Source: Claviceps africana
Lineage: Eukaryota; Ascomycota; Sordariomycetes; Hypocreales; Clavicipitaceae
Reading direction: 5' to 3'
NCBI GenBank assembly: GCA_018360145.1
Contig: SRPY01000017.1
Span: forward strand, 1-64,000
Length of the DNA stretch: 64,000 nt
Part shown: in pieces, positions 10,498-21,447 of the stretch
Numbering within the stretch: position 1 is the stretch's first letter
Layout: every line of letters starts with the position of its first letter
Translations under genes and position numbers: made by a program
Notes under the pieces: model-generated
What the model was told of the DNA's origin: nothing
Seen by the model: the letters and a program-made list of their open reading frames with translations, nothing else
The model's database searches: none

Positions 10498-12823
10498 CTA
10501 CAGCCGTGCCTGCCTCGACGACGGCGCCGTATCCTGCAGCAGCCGGTGCAGGATCTTGCCCGACGCCGACTTGGGAATCGCGTCTGTAAAGACGATGCCG
10601 CCCGTCAGTCTCTTGTGCGCCGACAGCCGCCGATCCATGAACTCCAAGATGGAGGCTGCCGTGACGGCGCTGTCTCGGGGCACGATGTGCGCTTGCGGGT
10701 GCTCTTGGCCGTCTCTGCCCGATCGAAGGTGCCCAGGACGAGTTAGGAATGACGATGAAAACGCAAGCAATACACGGGGCGTACTTGGAGGAAAGGGATG
10801 GGATGACGAACCGGTTGACTCCGATTACTGCGCAGTCTTTGACGCCTTCGTGCTCGAGGAGTTGGCCTTCCAGCTCCGAGGGTGCGACCTGAAAGCCCTT
10901 GACCTTGATGAGTTGCTAAAAGGAGTCGTTAGCGGGAGGTGGAAAGGGAAAAAAAAAAAAAAAACCCAGCTCACGAATCCACAAACCCAAGACGCAACAC
11001 ATACCTTTTTGCGGCCCACAATCGTCAACAGCCCGCTCTCGTCCATCGTTACAATGTCCCCCGTTCGCAGCCAGCCATCCTCGGTCCACGCCTCCCGAGT
11101 GGCATCAGGGTTCTTGTAATAACCTTTAAAGGCCCCCGGGCTCCGGACCAGAGCCTCCCCCTCCTCGTTGCAGCCCAACGGCCGGCCGTCGTCGGCAACA
11201 ATCTTCATCTCTGTGTTGGGCACCAGGTAGCCGACCCCTCTGTGCGAAGGATCAAACTCGTCAGGAGCAAACAGGGTGACGGCCATGGTGGCCTCGGTCA
11301 TGCCCCATCCCTGTCGGCTGCGAACCCTGCCGCCGCTGAAGATGGCCTCGAGCTTCCTGGACAGCTCGGGCTTGAGGGGGGCCGCGCCGCAGAAGAGGAA
11401 CTTGACGCTGCCGAGGTCGTACTGAGCCAAGAGGTCGCTTTTGGCGAGCATCACGGCGACGGGCGGCGCGATGAACAGGTACGTGACGCGGAAGCGCTGG
11501 ATTGTGGCGAGGAGGAGTTTGAGACTGAACCTACGCATGACGACTGTGGTGCAGGGCCTTTTCAGGTTCATGAGGCAATACACAATCATGCCGCCTTTTT
11601 TTTTCCCGTCTCTCAGATTAGCTCTCTCTCTGTGTGTGTATGCGCGGAGGAACTCGTGAGAGCTGCCGTGGACTTACTTGCATGGTAGAATGGAAGGAAG
11701 GCGCAGTGTACATCATGAGCGGCATATCGAGGGTCGGAGGACCGTTCTCGGGCCACTCTGTCAAGATGCAGTTGTTGTTCCGCGTTGGCAACTAGGTTGC
11801 CATGCGTAATCATACAGGCCTTGGGGCTTCCTGTTGTACCACTGCTGAAGTTGAGAACAGCTATTCTGTGAGAAAACAATTAATTCAAAAAACCCGTTAG
11901 CTTGCCGTCGTCTTCTTCTCATGCAGGCGCTTGCTTGTCACTTTACTTTTCGGCCAGTACGGCGCGGTCCCTCACCACCTCCCACGAGTAAGGCTCGGAA
12001 GCTAGCAAGTCGTGTATGCTACAGAAACCATGGCCGGCGTCACGAGGCGATTGGTCGCCGTGGTCCACCAGTATGATGGACGAGTCCGGCAAGCCGACAG
12101 CCCTGGCCGCTTGCAGGGTCCTGTCTAGCCGGTCTGAGTCGGTAAAGATGCACCTAGCTCCCGAGACTTTGAGCTGATGGCCCAATTCTACCGCCGGCAG
12201 TGTTAGTACCCCCGAATGGTCCTTCCCCCCCCCCCCCCCCCCCCCGGCGCTTATGGACTCCAGTTTCACAAGAAACCTTCCTGACTCACCTGTGGATGTG
12301 TATCCCGGATTAGCGCCGGTAAATACGGCACCGGCACATATAGTTCCCAGGACAATAACTGGATACCAAATCTATGGGAAATAAGAACAAGGGGATAAAG
12401 GGAAGCGGGGTCCGAAGAGGATCAGCAAGGTGGCTTTGACGGGCGGGCCGTGGGATTCAAGAGTTCAAACCCGTGAGTGAGAGTGCCTGCGTACATACCG
12501 AGTTCTCCGTGTATGCCAGGACGACATGGCCGTCGCGCACGTTTTCTTTGTCTCGGAGGCCTCGTGCAAGTCTTTGGACGCTCGACTTCAACTCGGGCAT
12601 GCGCAGCCCCTGAGTAGGCCTCTCTGCATCCACGTAGACAAAGGAATCCTGTCGTGCAGGCGGCGTTTCTACCAAGTTGAGTCAGTAGGAGAGAAGACTC
12701 GAGGCATAAATATGCACGTGAGGCCGTGTTGACTGTGAGAGGATGCGGCGTGAACGTACCGAACAAATAGGTCAAGACGTCCACCTGCGGGACGTCGATC
12801 TGATAGCGAGAAGTGAAGATCAT
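10498..12823 (-). CDS. 4-coumarate-CoA-ligase-like acyl-CoA synthetase, predicted peroxisomal
   Basis: Eight exons on the minus strand: 12823-12760, 12668-12499, 12371-12290, 12187-11947, 11865-11678, 11594-11005, 10915-10812, 10714-10498. All phases agree and the product is 551 aa. The start gives MIFTSRYQIDVPQVDVLTYL, like other fungal 4CL-type ligases. ANL-superfamily motifs in order: the ATP-binding loop FSSGTTGSPK (192-201), GWGMTEA (344-350), WLRTGD (423-428), the hinge region GRKKQLIKVKG (Q where E is usual) and the catalytic-Lys motif PKSASGK (Lys533). The last three residues, ARL, fit a type-1 peroxisomal signal. Role: it should adenylate a carboxylic acid and transfer it to CoA; the substrate (aryl, fatty or intermediate acid) is not predictable. 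Intron 7 uses an unusual GTTCGT donor. Intron 3 holds a 21-nt C run on the plus strand. The gene borders the AT-rich transposon block. Confidence 0.93.
12225..12245. repeat. 21-nt poly(C) run inside ligase intron 3
   Basis: C from 12225 to 12245 on the plus strand, so a 21-G run in the pre-mRNA, within the intron spanning 12289-12188. Confidence 0.85.
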
Positions 12824-12985
12824 GTTGGGCTACCGGCACCAAAATCTGTCAATGTGGCAAAAGAAAAGAGGACGCTAATATATTAGCGGGACGTCGATCT
12901 GAAAGCGAGACTGAAGAACATGTTGGGCTACTCGGCACCAAAACCTGCCCATGTGGCAGAAGGAGAGAGGACTTAAATATATCAG
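12787..12985. repeat. Two-copy 99-bp tandem duplication over ligase exon 1
   Basis: Copy 1 (12787-12885) and copy 2 (12886-12985) both begin GCGGGACGTCGATCTGA and share ATGTTGGGCTAC, CGGCACCAAAA and an ATATAT(T/C)AGC end. Copy 1 contains the ligase start codon and the first codons. Copy 2 lies upstream of the gene and has diverged by substitutions and small indels. Confidence 0.85.
12883..12921 (-). other. Duplicated, frameshifted exon-1 copy (possible uORF)
   Basis: The upstream copy of the duplication keeps an ATG (12921-12919) but a one-base loss shifts the frame, giving the 12-codon peptide MFFSLAFRSTSR and then TAA at 12885-12883. If the mRNA starts above 12921 this would be an upstream ORF about 100 nt before the ligase start. 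Transcription start is unknown. Confidence 0.4.
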
Positions 12986-13212
12986 CGGTACGTGACAGGA
13001 GATCAAGCGAGGCCGGGGTAACTCGGCTAACTCGAGGCATCACTGTAGAAGGGGTACGTACTTATTAACCCAAGGTCCCTGTCACGGGTGGGTGGGAGGA
13101 TTGCTTGTAGAGTAAAGACTGAGGCGCAGAGGTCGAGCAGCGAAGTCGCTAAAAGGTAGGTATAAAATAATAAACGTTATATTCTTTAGTCTTTGATATA
13201 TATATATATATA
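12986..13212. other. Composition boundary between gene DNA and AT-rich block
   Basis: Balanced-composition DNA ends at about 13150. Then come A/T-rich sequence and a TA dinucleotide run (about 13197-13212), directly abutting the first transposon remnant at 13213. No gene is visible. Confidence 0.7.
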
Positions 13213-13560
13213 TATTAGAAATAAGGGGTTTACAGAGGCTTTTGCCCTCTAAAATACTAAGGTAGTATGCTTAGTAAGCTAGCAGTTAAAAGGTCTTTAC
13301 ACCACTATAGCAGGCTATTATAGGCTTTATTTCTATATTAAAAGCTTAATAAATGCCTTTTAGTTTATAAAATGCACTAAATTTTAGCTTATAAAATATA
13401 AGTAAATTTTCTTAAATTTTATTTAATTTATTTAATATTATAAATAGTAGGTTTTAAAGTAATAGTTTATATAATTATAAATAGCTATAAGAAAAAATTT
13501 ATTTCTCTTTATATATTTATTAAGTTTAGTAATAAATTAATATAGCTAATAAAGGCTTAT
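13213..13560 (-). mobile_element. Truncated Copia (D-family) LTR remnant
   Basis: Read on the minus strand, this matches the 3' portion of the 1.02-kb Copia LTRs at 30154, 37039, 53648 and 60557. It begins on the plus strand with TATTAGAAATAAGGGGTTTA, the complement of the Copia LTR end. About 350 of 1021 bp remain. The rest is cut off where a C-family LTR begins at 13561. Confidence 0.8.
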
Positions 13561-13626
13561 TGTAACAAGACAGAATTCCTCTATATAAAGGAGGACTCCT
13601 AAGTATATAGGTAAAAACAACAACCT
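13561..13626 (-). mobile_element. C-family LTR, first part, split by element A
   Basis: Begins TGTAACAAGACAGAATTCC, the complement of the C LTR end. Together with 21303-21436 it totals 200 bp, against 199 bp for the C LTRs. Element A and its AACCT duplication explain the gap. Confidence 0.8.
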
Positions 13627-13922
13627 TATTATAGACTAGCCTAGATAGCTACTGCAATCTAGCGTTAATAGAGTTATTATTAACTGTAAGGAGAAGGGAA
13701 GTCCTCTATCCCTCTCTTCCTTCTACTAGTTTATATACTTCTAAATCTCTATATACTTACTTAATAAAGTCTTAATAAAGCTTTACTAAAAATAGTTCTT
13801 ATAGAAGTATAATAAAGCCCTATAGGTAGTATATATCCCTTATCCTTTTTTAATAAAGCTAATAAGCCCTTTCTACATTATTATATATTTAGGATTTAAG
13901 CTACTAACTTAAATCTATTATA
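13627..13922 (-). repeat. Element A 3' LTR (296 bp)
   Basis: The outer, left tip still reads GCAATCTAGCG where the partner LTR reads GTAATTTAGTA. The inner, right end is heavily mutated (AATCTATTATA against AATCTATCACA). Confidence 0.9.
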
Positions 13923-16900
13923 TAGCTCTTTTCTTACCTTTTATATTACTACTCCCTTATATTATTAATAGTGTAATATATATATTTACATTAAAGTAAA
14001 ATATATAAAGTAATTTATTAATAAAAGAAGTGTGTTTTAAAAGTACACCCTTTAGCTATAGTATATTTATCTTTATAGTATATATCTATAGTCGCTATAC
14101 TATATACCCCCCCCTCCCTACTTTAGTTAGTTTATTAGTGTTAGCCCTTAAGATTTTATTAATTTAATAGCGTTTTAATATTAATAGCAGCTAAGATAAA
14201 AAAGGTTAGGTAATGTTAATAGCTTAAATACTTAATGCCTATTATATAAGAGATTAGTAAAATAAAATAATAATAAATAGCCTTTTATTTATAATTACTT
14301 TAAAGGTTTATAGTAAGTATAAAAACCCCCTTAAGATCCCCCCTCTTTCTATTAACTCTTATTCTAATAGTACGCCCCTTATTTACTTAGTTTTTAATTT
14401 TTTTTTTTTTAATACTTTTTATATTCTTTTTATAATATTATTTTAATAATTACTTTATATTACTATTCCTTATCCTGCCCTTTATATATAAATCTACTAC
14501 TATCTTTATTAATATAGCTTACTTTCTATATTTTAATATTTAATTTATTATATATTTATATAAGTAATATATATATTCTATATAAATATAGAGCTAACTT
14601 AATATATTTTAATAAAATATTTACCCTTACTTTTATTAATACCTCTATAAAAGAGAATTTACTATATATATTAAAAAAGTACTTAGTTTAAAGTAACTTT
14701 AAAGATAAGTAGTTTTTTATTTATTAATAAAAGACTTTATTATATCTTTTATACTTTATTTATATTATTATAAATAGTATACTTTACTACCTTTTAATTA
14801 AAGATAATTTATATATATTCTATAAGTAATACTATTATATTTATAACTAAAGATATAAATAGTTAGCTATTAATCTATAATTATACTATTTTACTTATAA
14901 TATAATAAATACTATTTATTATAGTATTACTATTAACTATTTCTATTATTTTACTACTTTTAATATATTATTTTAATATATTTAATTAAAACCTAGCTTT
15001 ACTTAACTAAAGAAAATATTTTTAAAATAAATAAAGTATTTATCTTTATATTAATAATAATAATTACTTAATTAAAAAGTTAAAAGTATTTTTACTACTA
15101 TTACTACTACCTTTATACTTATTATCTTTATAATTAACACTATTACTGCCCCTACCTTAGCCTTTATAATAATACTATTTATTACACTTAGTATACCCCT
15201 TTAAAAGCTACCCTTTATTTATATACCTTTAGTACCTTTAATAAATATAAGTAGCTAGTTTAGTGTTTTAAAAATCCCTATCTCTTTAAATAATACCTTT
15301 ATTTCTTTAAATATTACTTTAGTAATAAACTATATTATTATCCCTTTATTTAATACTTTAAAAGATATTTAAAAATAGTTTACTACCCTTTAAAATATTA
15401 TATTTTATATTAATTACTCTTTATATTATATTAAAGGCATTATTTATAATATAATTACTCCTTTATAAACCTTAAAGTATATTAAGTATATATATTTTAA
15501 AGTGTAATAATTACTTATTACCTTTTATAATACCTCTCTTTAAGTACTATATATATATTTAAATATACTTAAGTTTACTCCCTTTTTATTATTAGCCTTT
15601 AATTTATTTAGCCTTTATATATTTTAAAACCTTTATACCTCTATCTTTAATATTATTAATTTAATATAAATTAAGTATAATACTATATAATATATATCTA
15701 TTACTATACTACTACTTTAATAATTTTTAATTAAAACCTACTTACCCCTTTATAATAGCTTTAGCTATTAATATTATTTATATATTTAACGTTAGTTTTA
15801 ATAATAAACTATAATAATAATATTTATTTATACCCTACTTATTATATTTATAATATAAATACCTTTATTATTTCCTTTTATATAAAGGGTAAGGTAATAT
15901 AAAAGTCTATAGTAGCTTTTATTATTAAATTAAATAAAAATTAAAAAGAATAATAAAGAAAATAAGTTTAATAAAGATAATAATTATAGTTATTAATAAT
16001 AAATAGAGTAAAAGCAGGATATATTATAGGATTTTATTTAAGTTTAAATAAACCTTTAAATAAATATAGAATTAAACTTTATTATTATATAATAGGCTTA
16101 TTATAAAAATATATATCCCTTTACTATAATTTAAATTATATTAATACCTCTATATCCTTTATAAATTCTAAAGGCTTTTATATAAGTTATTTATAGCCTA
16201 CTTATTTAACTAAAATATTATATTATTAGCCTTTACTTTAAACGTTTTTAACTACTAAAACCTTTTTAACTATATATTTTACTAAAGTAATATTCTCTTT
16301 AAATATTAATAAAAACGGGTTTAAGTATATATTTTAAACTATTTAAAAAGGTAAAGGGTTATTTACTATATATTTAATAAAATTAATATAGAAAATTAAA
16401 TAAATACTACTTAAAATATTAAGGTATATAGTAAAAGGTATAGAGACCTTAAGAATATAGTATTTTACTATAACTTAGTTAAGCTTATAATTAGAATAGT
16501 TAGTCTTAATATATTATAAATTAAGCTATATAAGATCCCTAACTTAAAAGTGCTTAGTAAGGTATTATAATTTATTTAAAGTATTTTACTAGCGTTATTA
16601 AATAAAGTTAATTACTACTTAAGCTAATTATATACTCTTTTAAATATATTTAAGGAATTAAACTATATAGCCTTTAAGGGATATATAGCTTTAAAGTAAT
16701 TTTAGTAGGCATTAAATTAATTCTATATTATAACTATAGGTTGCTATACTTACGCTTATTTTAGTTACTATAAATATATAATTATTTAATATTAATTAGT
16801 AAGTAAAAAGGTAGAATAGCTAGTTATATTATAAAAATCCTATTATTATATAAAAGGCTACCTATACTTCTTAGTTTACTTACTCTATACCTTTATTTAT

Positions 16901-19900
16901 CTAAAGGTAATAAGTAATAAAGAGTAATTATTTAATCTCTATTAAAGAGTAAAGGGTAAATTAGAAGGAGCTAATTTAATTTAAACTATAATTAAAGATA
17001 ATACTATAAAGGAAACTATAGAAATACTATTAATAAAATAGAAATTAAGTAGTATACTCTTTAGTTATTATATTTACTATTACCTTTAGCTAAATATATT
17101 TAAAGAGATAGTTTATAATAACTATAAGGTACTATAATACTTAGTTATTAAAGGTAAATAGCTTTATTATAAAATTAACTAAGATTTAAAACTAATTATA
17201 GTTTAATATTAAAATTAGCTAAAGGTAGCTTTATTAAAGCTTATAGCTTTTATATTCTCTATAGTAGAAGTAGTTATAGATATACTATACTATATTAGTA
17301 GATATTTTATTTTAATAGAAGTTATAATAAAGGGCTTAAAAGGTTATATTTTTTTTTAAGTATCTTAGTAGAGGAGAATTATATATATATTAAATTAATA
17401 TAGTTATAAAGGGCTTATATTATAGTGCCTATAGTTACCTTTAAAATAATAGCGCTTTATAAGTATTAATACTATAATCTTTTATTTAAGCCTTAATAAT
17501 AGCTTTAAATAAAAAACACTATACTTTATTATATAAAGCTTATAGCTTTATATAATAAATTAAGTCTACTACTAAAGCTTAGTTTTAAAGGTCTTTAATA
17601 TACTCCTTTAGAAATAGCTTATATTTAAATAGTAGTACTATTAAAGCTAAAGTAACTATAGAAGTTTTAATAGAATTTTAAGTAAAGCTAAGTTAGTATT
17701 CTCTTTATATATTAATAGTAGAAATTAAAATAAAATAAACTAAGCTTTAAAGGTTAGTAAAGTTATAGCTTTTATTTTATTTATATTATAAAAAGGCATT
17801 TAATTTAATAGCTTATAAGCTAAGGTAATAATAGAGGTAAAAGTTAAAGAGTATTAATATTTCTATTTATTATACTTACTATTTTAATATTTTATATAGA
17901 TTAGTAAAGTACTTTAAGTTTTTATAGTTAGTAAAGATTATAAATAATTAAGCTATACTATATAATTTAGCTAATTAAGCTTTAAGGTAGAAAATAATAT
18001 TTAATAGTTCTTTATTATAAATTATATAGTTCTACTTAATATTTAATAAATAGGCTAAGTAGTAAGCTATTAGTTATAAAATACCTTCTTTATTATATTA
18101 AAATAGGTAACCTTTTAAAGCCTCCTTTAAGGTATTAGCTTTAACTATAGTGTCCCTTTTAGAATTCTATTAAGTTAAGATTAAGTATATAATAAATATA
18201 TTTTTTAAGGCAGTAAAAGCAGCTTTATATTCTATTAACTAAATAAATAGTATACCCTTTTTAGTAAGTATAAAGAGTAGGCTAGTAAAGTTAAAGAAGC
18301 TAGCTATAAATTCTTAATAAAAGTTTATAAAATTAAAAAAGCTTTAAACCCTTTATACCTTAATAGAGGCCTTTTAGTTATAAATAGCTATAATTTTCTT
18401 TAAGTTTAGGTAAAGCTTACGCTTTATATAAATAATAAACCTTAGGTACTTTACCTCCTTTATATTAAAGGTATATTTATTAATATTAAGGTAAAGGCCT
18501 GCTTTATAGAGATAAGAGAGAACCTTCTATATATACTAAATATAATTCTTTTAAGATTTATTAATATAAATTAAAATATTATTAAAGTAAGTAATAATAT
18601 ATAGCTTAAAGGCGTTACTTAAGGCGCTATTAATATAATATTAAAATATAGTTAAGGCCTTAGCTAAGCTAAAGAGGTAAATAAGCTACTTAAAGAGGCT
18701 AAATTATATATAGAAAGCTATAAAGTATTTATCCCTTACTGCTACCTATAGGTAATAAAAGGCTATATAAATATTAAGCTTTATAAATTACTTAGCCTTT
18801 ATTAAGGATTATAAAGTCTCCTTTATTAGCAGTAATAGGTATTAGTTTTAATCTATAACTTTATTTAAAGTGTAATAGTTAATATAAAATTACTATTTTT
18901 TACCTACCTTTTTAATAAAAAAAATTAATATTATAGCTAAAGAGGATAACACTTAAATCTACCTTTTATCTATTAAATCTATAATTTATTTCTAAATTTT
19001 AAAGAGTTAGTTATAAAGTATATTATATAGTAGTGCCTATAGAAGTTTTAAAGTAAAGCTATTAAAGTTATTTTATAAGTGTATATAGTAATTTAAATAG
19101 CTTTAATATAGTAAAAGGGTACTTACTTTCTCTTTCTTAAAGATATCTATAAAATTCTATAACTTAAGTAAAAGCTATATAGTAATATTACTATTTAAAG
19201 GAATAAAGCTACCTACTATATTTAATAAAATAATATTAATCTCTTTTAAACTTATTACTATAAAGGTAATAAGTATATTTAATTTAGCTATATATTATAT
19301 TAAGGCTATATAAATAGATCTTAATACTACTATAGTAGAGATAAAAGTGTAGTAGCTATTTAAAGTTTAAATTTAAAAGCTTAATTAAGCTTTTATAATA
19401 AAATAGTGTTAAGTAATATAAATCTTAATTTTATTTTATAATAACTAAGGTAATTTAAGGATATAGTTATATAAAAGACTTAGAATTATATAGGCTATAA
19501 TAAGGAATACCTATTTATTAATATTAGCTATAAAGTAAATTAAGTAAGTAATATATAGGCGCTTTATAAAGGCTTAGTTTTATTTTAAAGTAGCTTTTAT
19601 TACTATAATAACTTAATATAGTATAAAAAGGGGGATATATTAAAGTTTTAAGTATTATATAATATATTTATTTATAGTAGTAAAACTATTATAACTACTA
19701 TTAACCTAAGTAATAAAGAATATAGTGTTATTATAACGAATAAGTAAAAGAAATAGTAGTTCCTTTATATAACCTTCTATCTCTTTATATAAATATATTA
19801 AGTTATTAAAAAGTTAGTAATATAATTTATTACTAAATTAATATTTATTATTAAAACTTAAGTAGTAGGTATTTCTTTTTTTAAGTTAAACTTAAAAGGT

Positions 19901-21001
19901 TTATTTACTATCTCTTTATTAAAAACCTTATATACTTAAATAGCTACTTTATTTAAATAATAAATAAAAAGAAGGTTATAACCCTAAATATAATATTTTA
20001 CTATACTATAATATAGGTATTAGCTTATTTAGCACTGCTATTTAATAATATTATATTCTATCTATAGCGTTTATTTACCCTTTATTAAATGAAGTATTTT
20101 ATTTTAAGCTTTATTTTTTATAAGCCCTTTACTTATCTTTAAAGTAGTATTTTTAAAGGTAGTAGTATTAATACTAATTATAGAAATATCCCCTTTATAA
20201 TCCTAAGCTTAGTAACTATATTAATAAGCTTTAATATATTTTTTTAAGTAGTAAAAGTTAATATTTAAAGTAATACTATAGTAATATTTAATTACTTTAT
20301 AATAATTATTATAAAGGATATTATAGCTTATATAATAGTTATATATATACTTATTAAGTGTAGTATAAAGCTTAAAGAGTTTTACTATATTTACTTAGTT
20401 AATACCTTTAGTAAAAATAAGCTTTTACTTAAAATAAATATAAAAGTTATTAAAACGCTTATTTATATACTATTTAAGCTAATTTAATTTAAAGACTACT
20501 TATTTCTTTTAATAAAGGTTTATAAATATACTATTAAAGTACTAAAGAAAGTATTAAAGGTTATACTTAAAAATATACCTTAGTTTAAAAAATAAGGTAA
20601 TATATTTCTATATTTTTAGGCTTAAGTTTTAATAAATTAAGAACTATTTATTATAATTAATACTAATAAAGTCTAAGTTAATCTTTAATTTATAAGCTAT
20701 AAAACTCTACTATACTTAAAAAGAGGCTTTATTATTATTATATAGTGTCTCTATAAAGAGTGGTTTACACTTAAGCTATTTTAATATAGAAATTATAGTT
20801 ATTATAGAGGTTATAGGTATAGCGCTCTATATTACTACCTTTACTACTACTATATAGAGATATATCTCTATTAATTACACTTTATATTATATAATTATTT
20901 TGTAAAGGAAGTGTAGCTTATAAATATTACTAAATTAACTCTAATAGTTATTATTTATTAAGTCTATATTAACTTTACTATATTTATTAATAGTTAATAA
21001 A
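13923..21001 (-). pseudogene. Element A gag-pol remains (Ty3/Gypsy)
   Basis: No open frame survives. On the minus strand, the reverse transcriptase motif reads YFNNILIY at 18589-18566, where the Gypsy consensus is YxDD; both Asp codons have become Asn by G-to-A change. An integrase-core-like stretch (IVIINYLFKYI) lies near 17100. Element B has the same motifs in the same order. Gag and protease are inferred from position only. Stops are nearly all TAA/TAG, as expected when RIP acts on CAA, CAG and TGG codons. Confidence 0.75.
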
Positions 21002-21297
21002 TATTATAAACTAGCTTAAATAGCTACTGTAATTTAGTATTAATAGAGTTATTATTAATTATAAAGAGAAGGGAAGTCCTTTATTTCTCTCTTTCTTCTA
21101 TTAGTTTATATACTTTTAAATCTCTATATACTTACTTAATAAAGTCCTAGTAGGGCCCTATTAAAAACAGTCTTTATAGAAGTATAATAAGGCCCTATAG
21201 GTGGTATATATCCCCTATCCTTTTCTAATAAGGCTAATAAGCCCTTCCTATATTATTATACATTTAGGATCCGAGCCACTAGCTCGAATCTATCACA
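21002..21297 (-). repeat. Element A 5' LTR (296 bp)
   Basis: The right, outer end is well preserved (GGATCCGAGCCACTAGCTCG then AATCTATCACA). The left, inner end is fully RIP-mutated (TATTATAAACTAGC). Confidence 0.9.
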
Positions 21298-21302
21298 AAC
21301 CT

Positions 21303-21447
21303 TTATTATATATATAACTATATATTTATCTATAACTTATATATATTCTTTTCTATAATTGTTTTTATAATTATTTATAATGTATTCTATAAGCTATAAA
21401 TACCTATATTTTATATACTATATTTAATGTATAATAAGTAGTAGTAA
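21303..21447 (-). mobile_element. C-family LTR, second part, plus 11 bp of internal DNA
   Basis: Positions 21303-21436 complete the C-type LTR begun at 13561. The next 11 bases, AGTAGTAGTAA, match the sequence just inside the right LTR of element C (GGTAGTAGTAA on the minus strand). This is therefore a broken element, not a solo LTR. Homology stops at 21447. Confidence 0.7.

Larger units (their letters stand above)
13627..21297 (-). mobile_element. Gypsy LTR retrotransposon A, RIP-inactivated
   Basis: A complete element of 7671 bp. LTRs of exactly 296 bp (13627-13922 and 21002-21297) are flanked by a perfect 5-bp duplication, AACCT, at 13622-13626 and 21298-21302. Coding strand is minus: reverse transcriptase and integrase motifs read on that strand, and a purine tract (AAAAGGTAAGAAAAGAG on the minus strand) abuts the LTR at 13923, making it the 3' LTR. 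It sits inside a C-family LTR. All frames are destroyed by RIP-type transitions. Confidence 0.92.
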
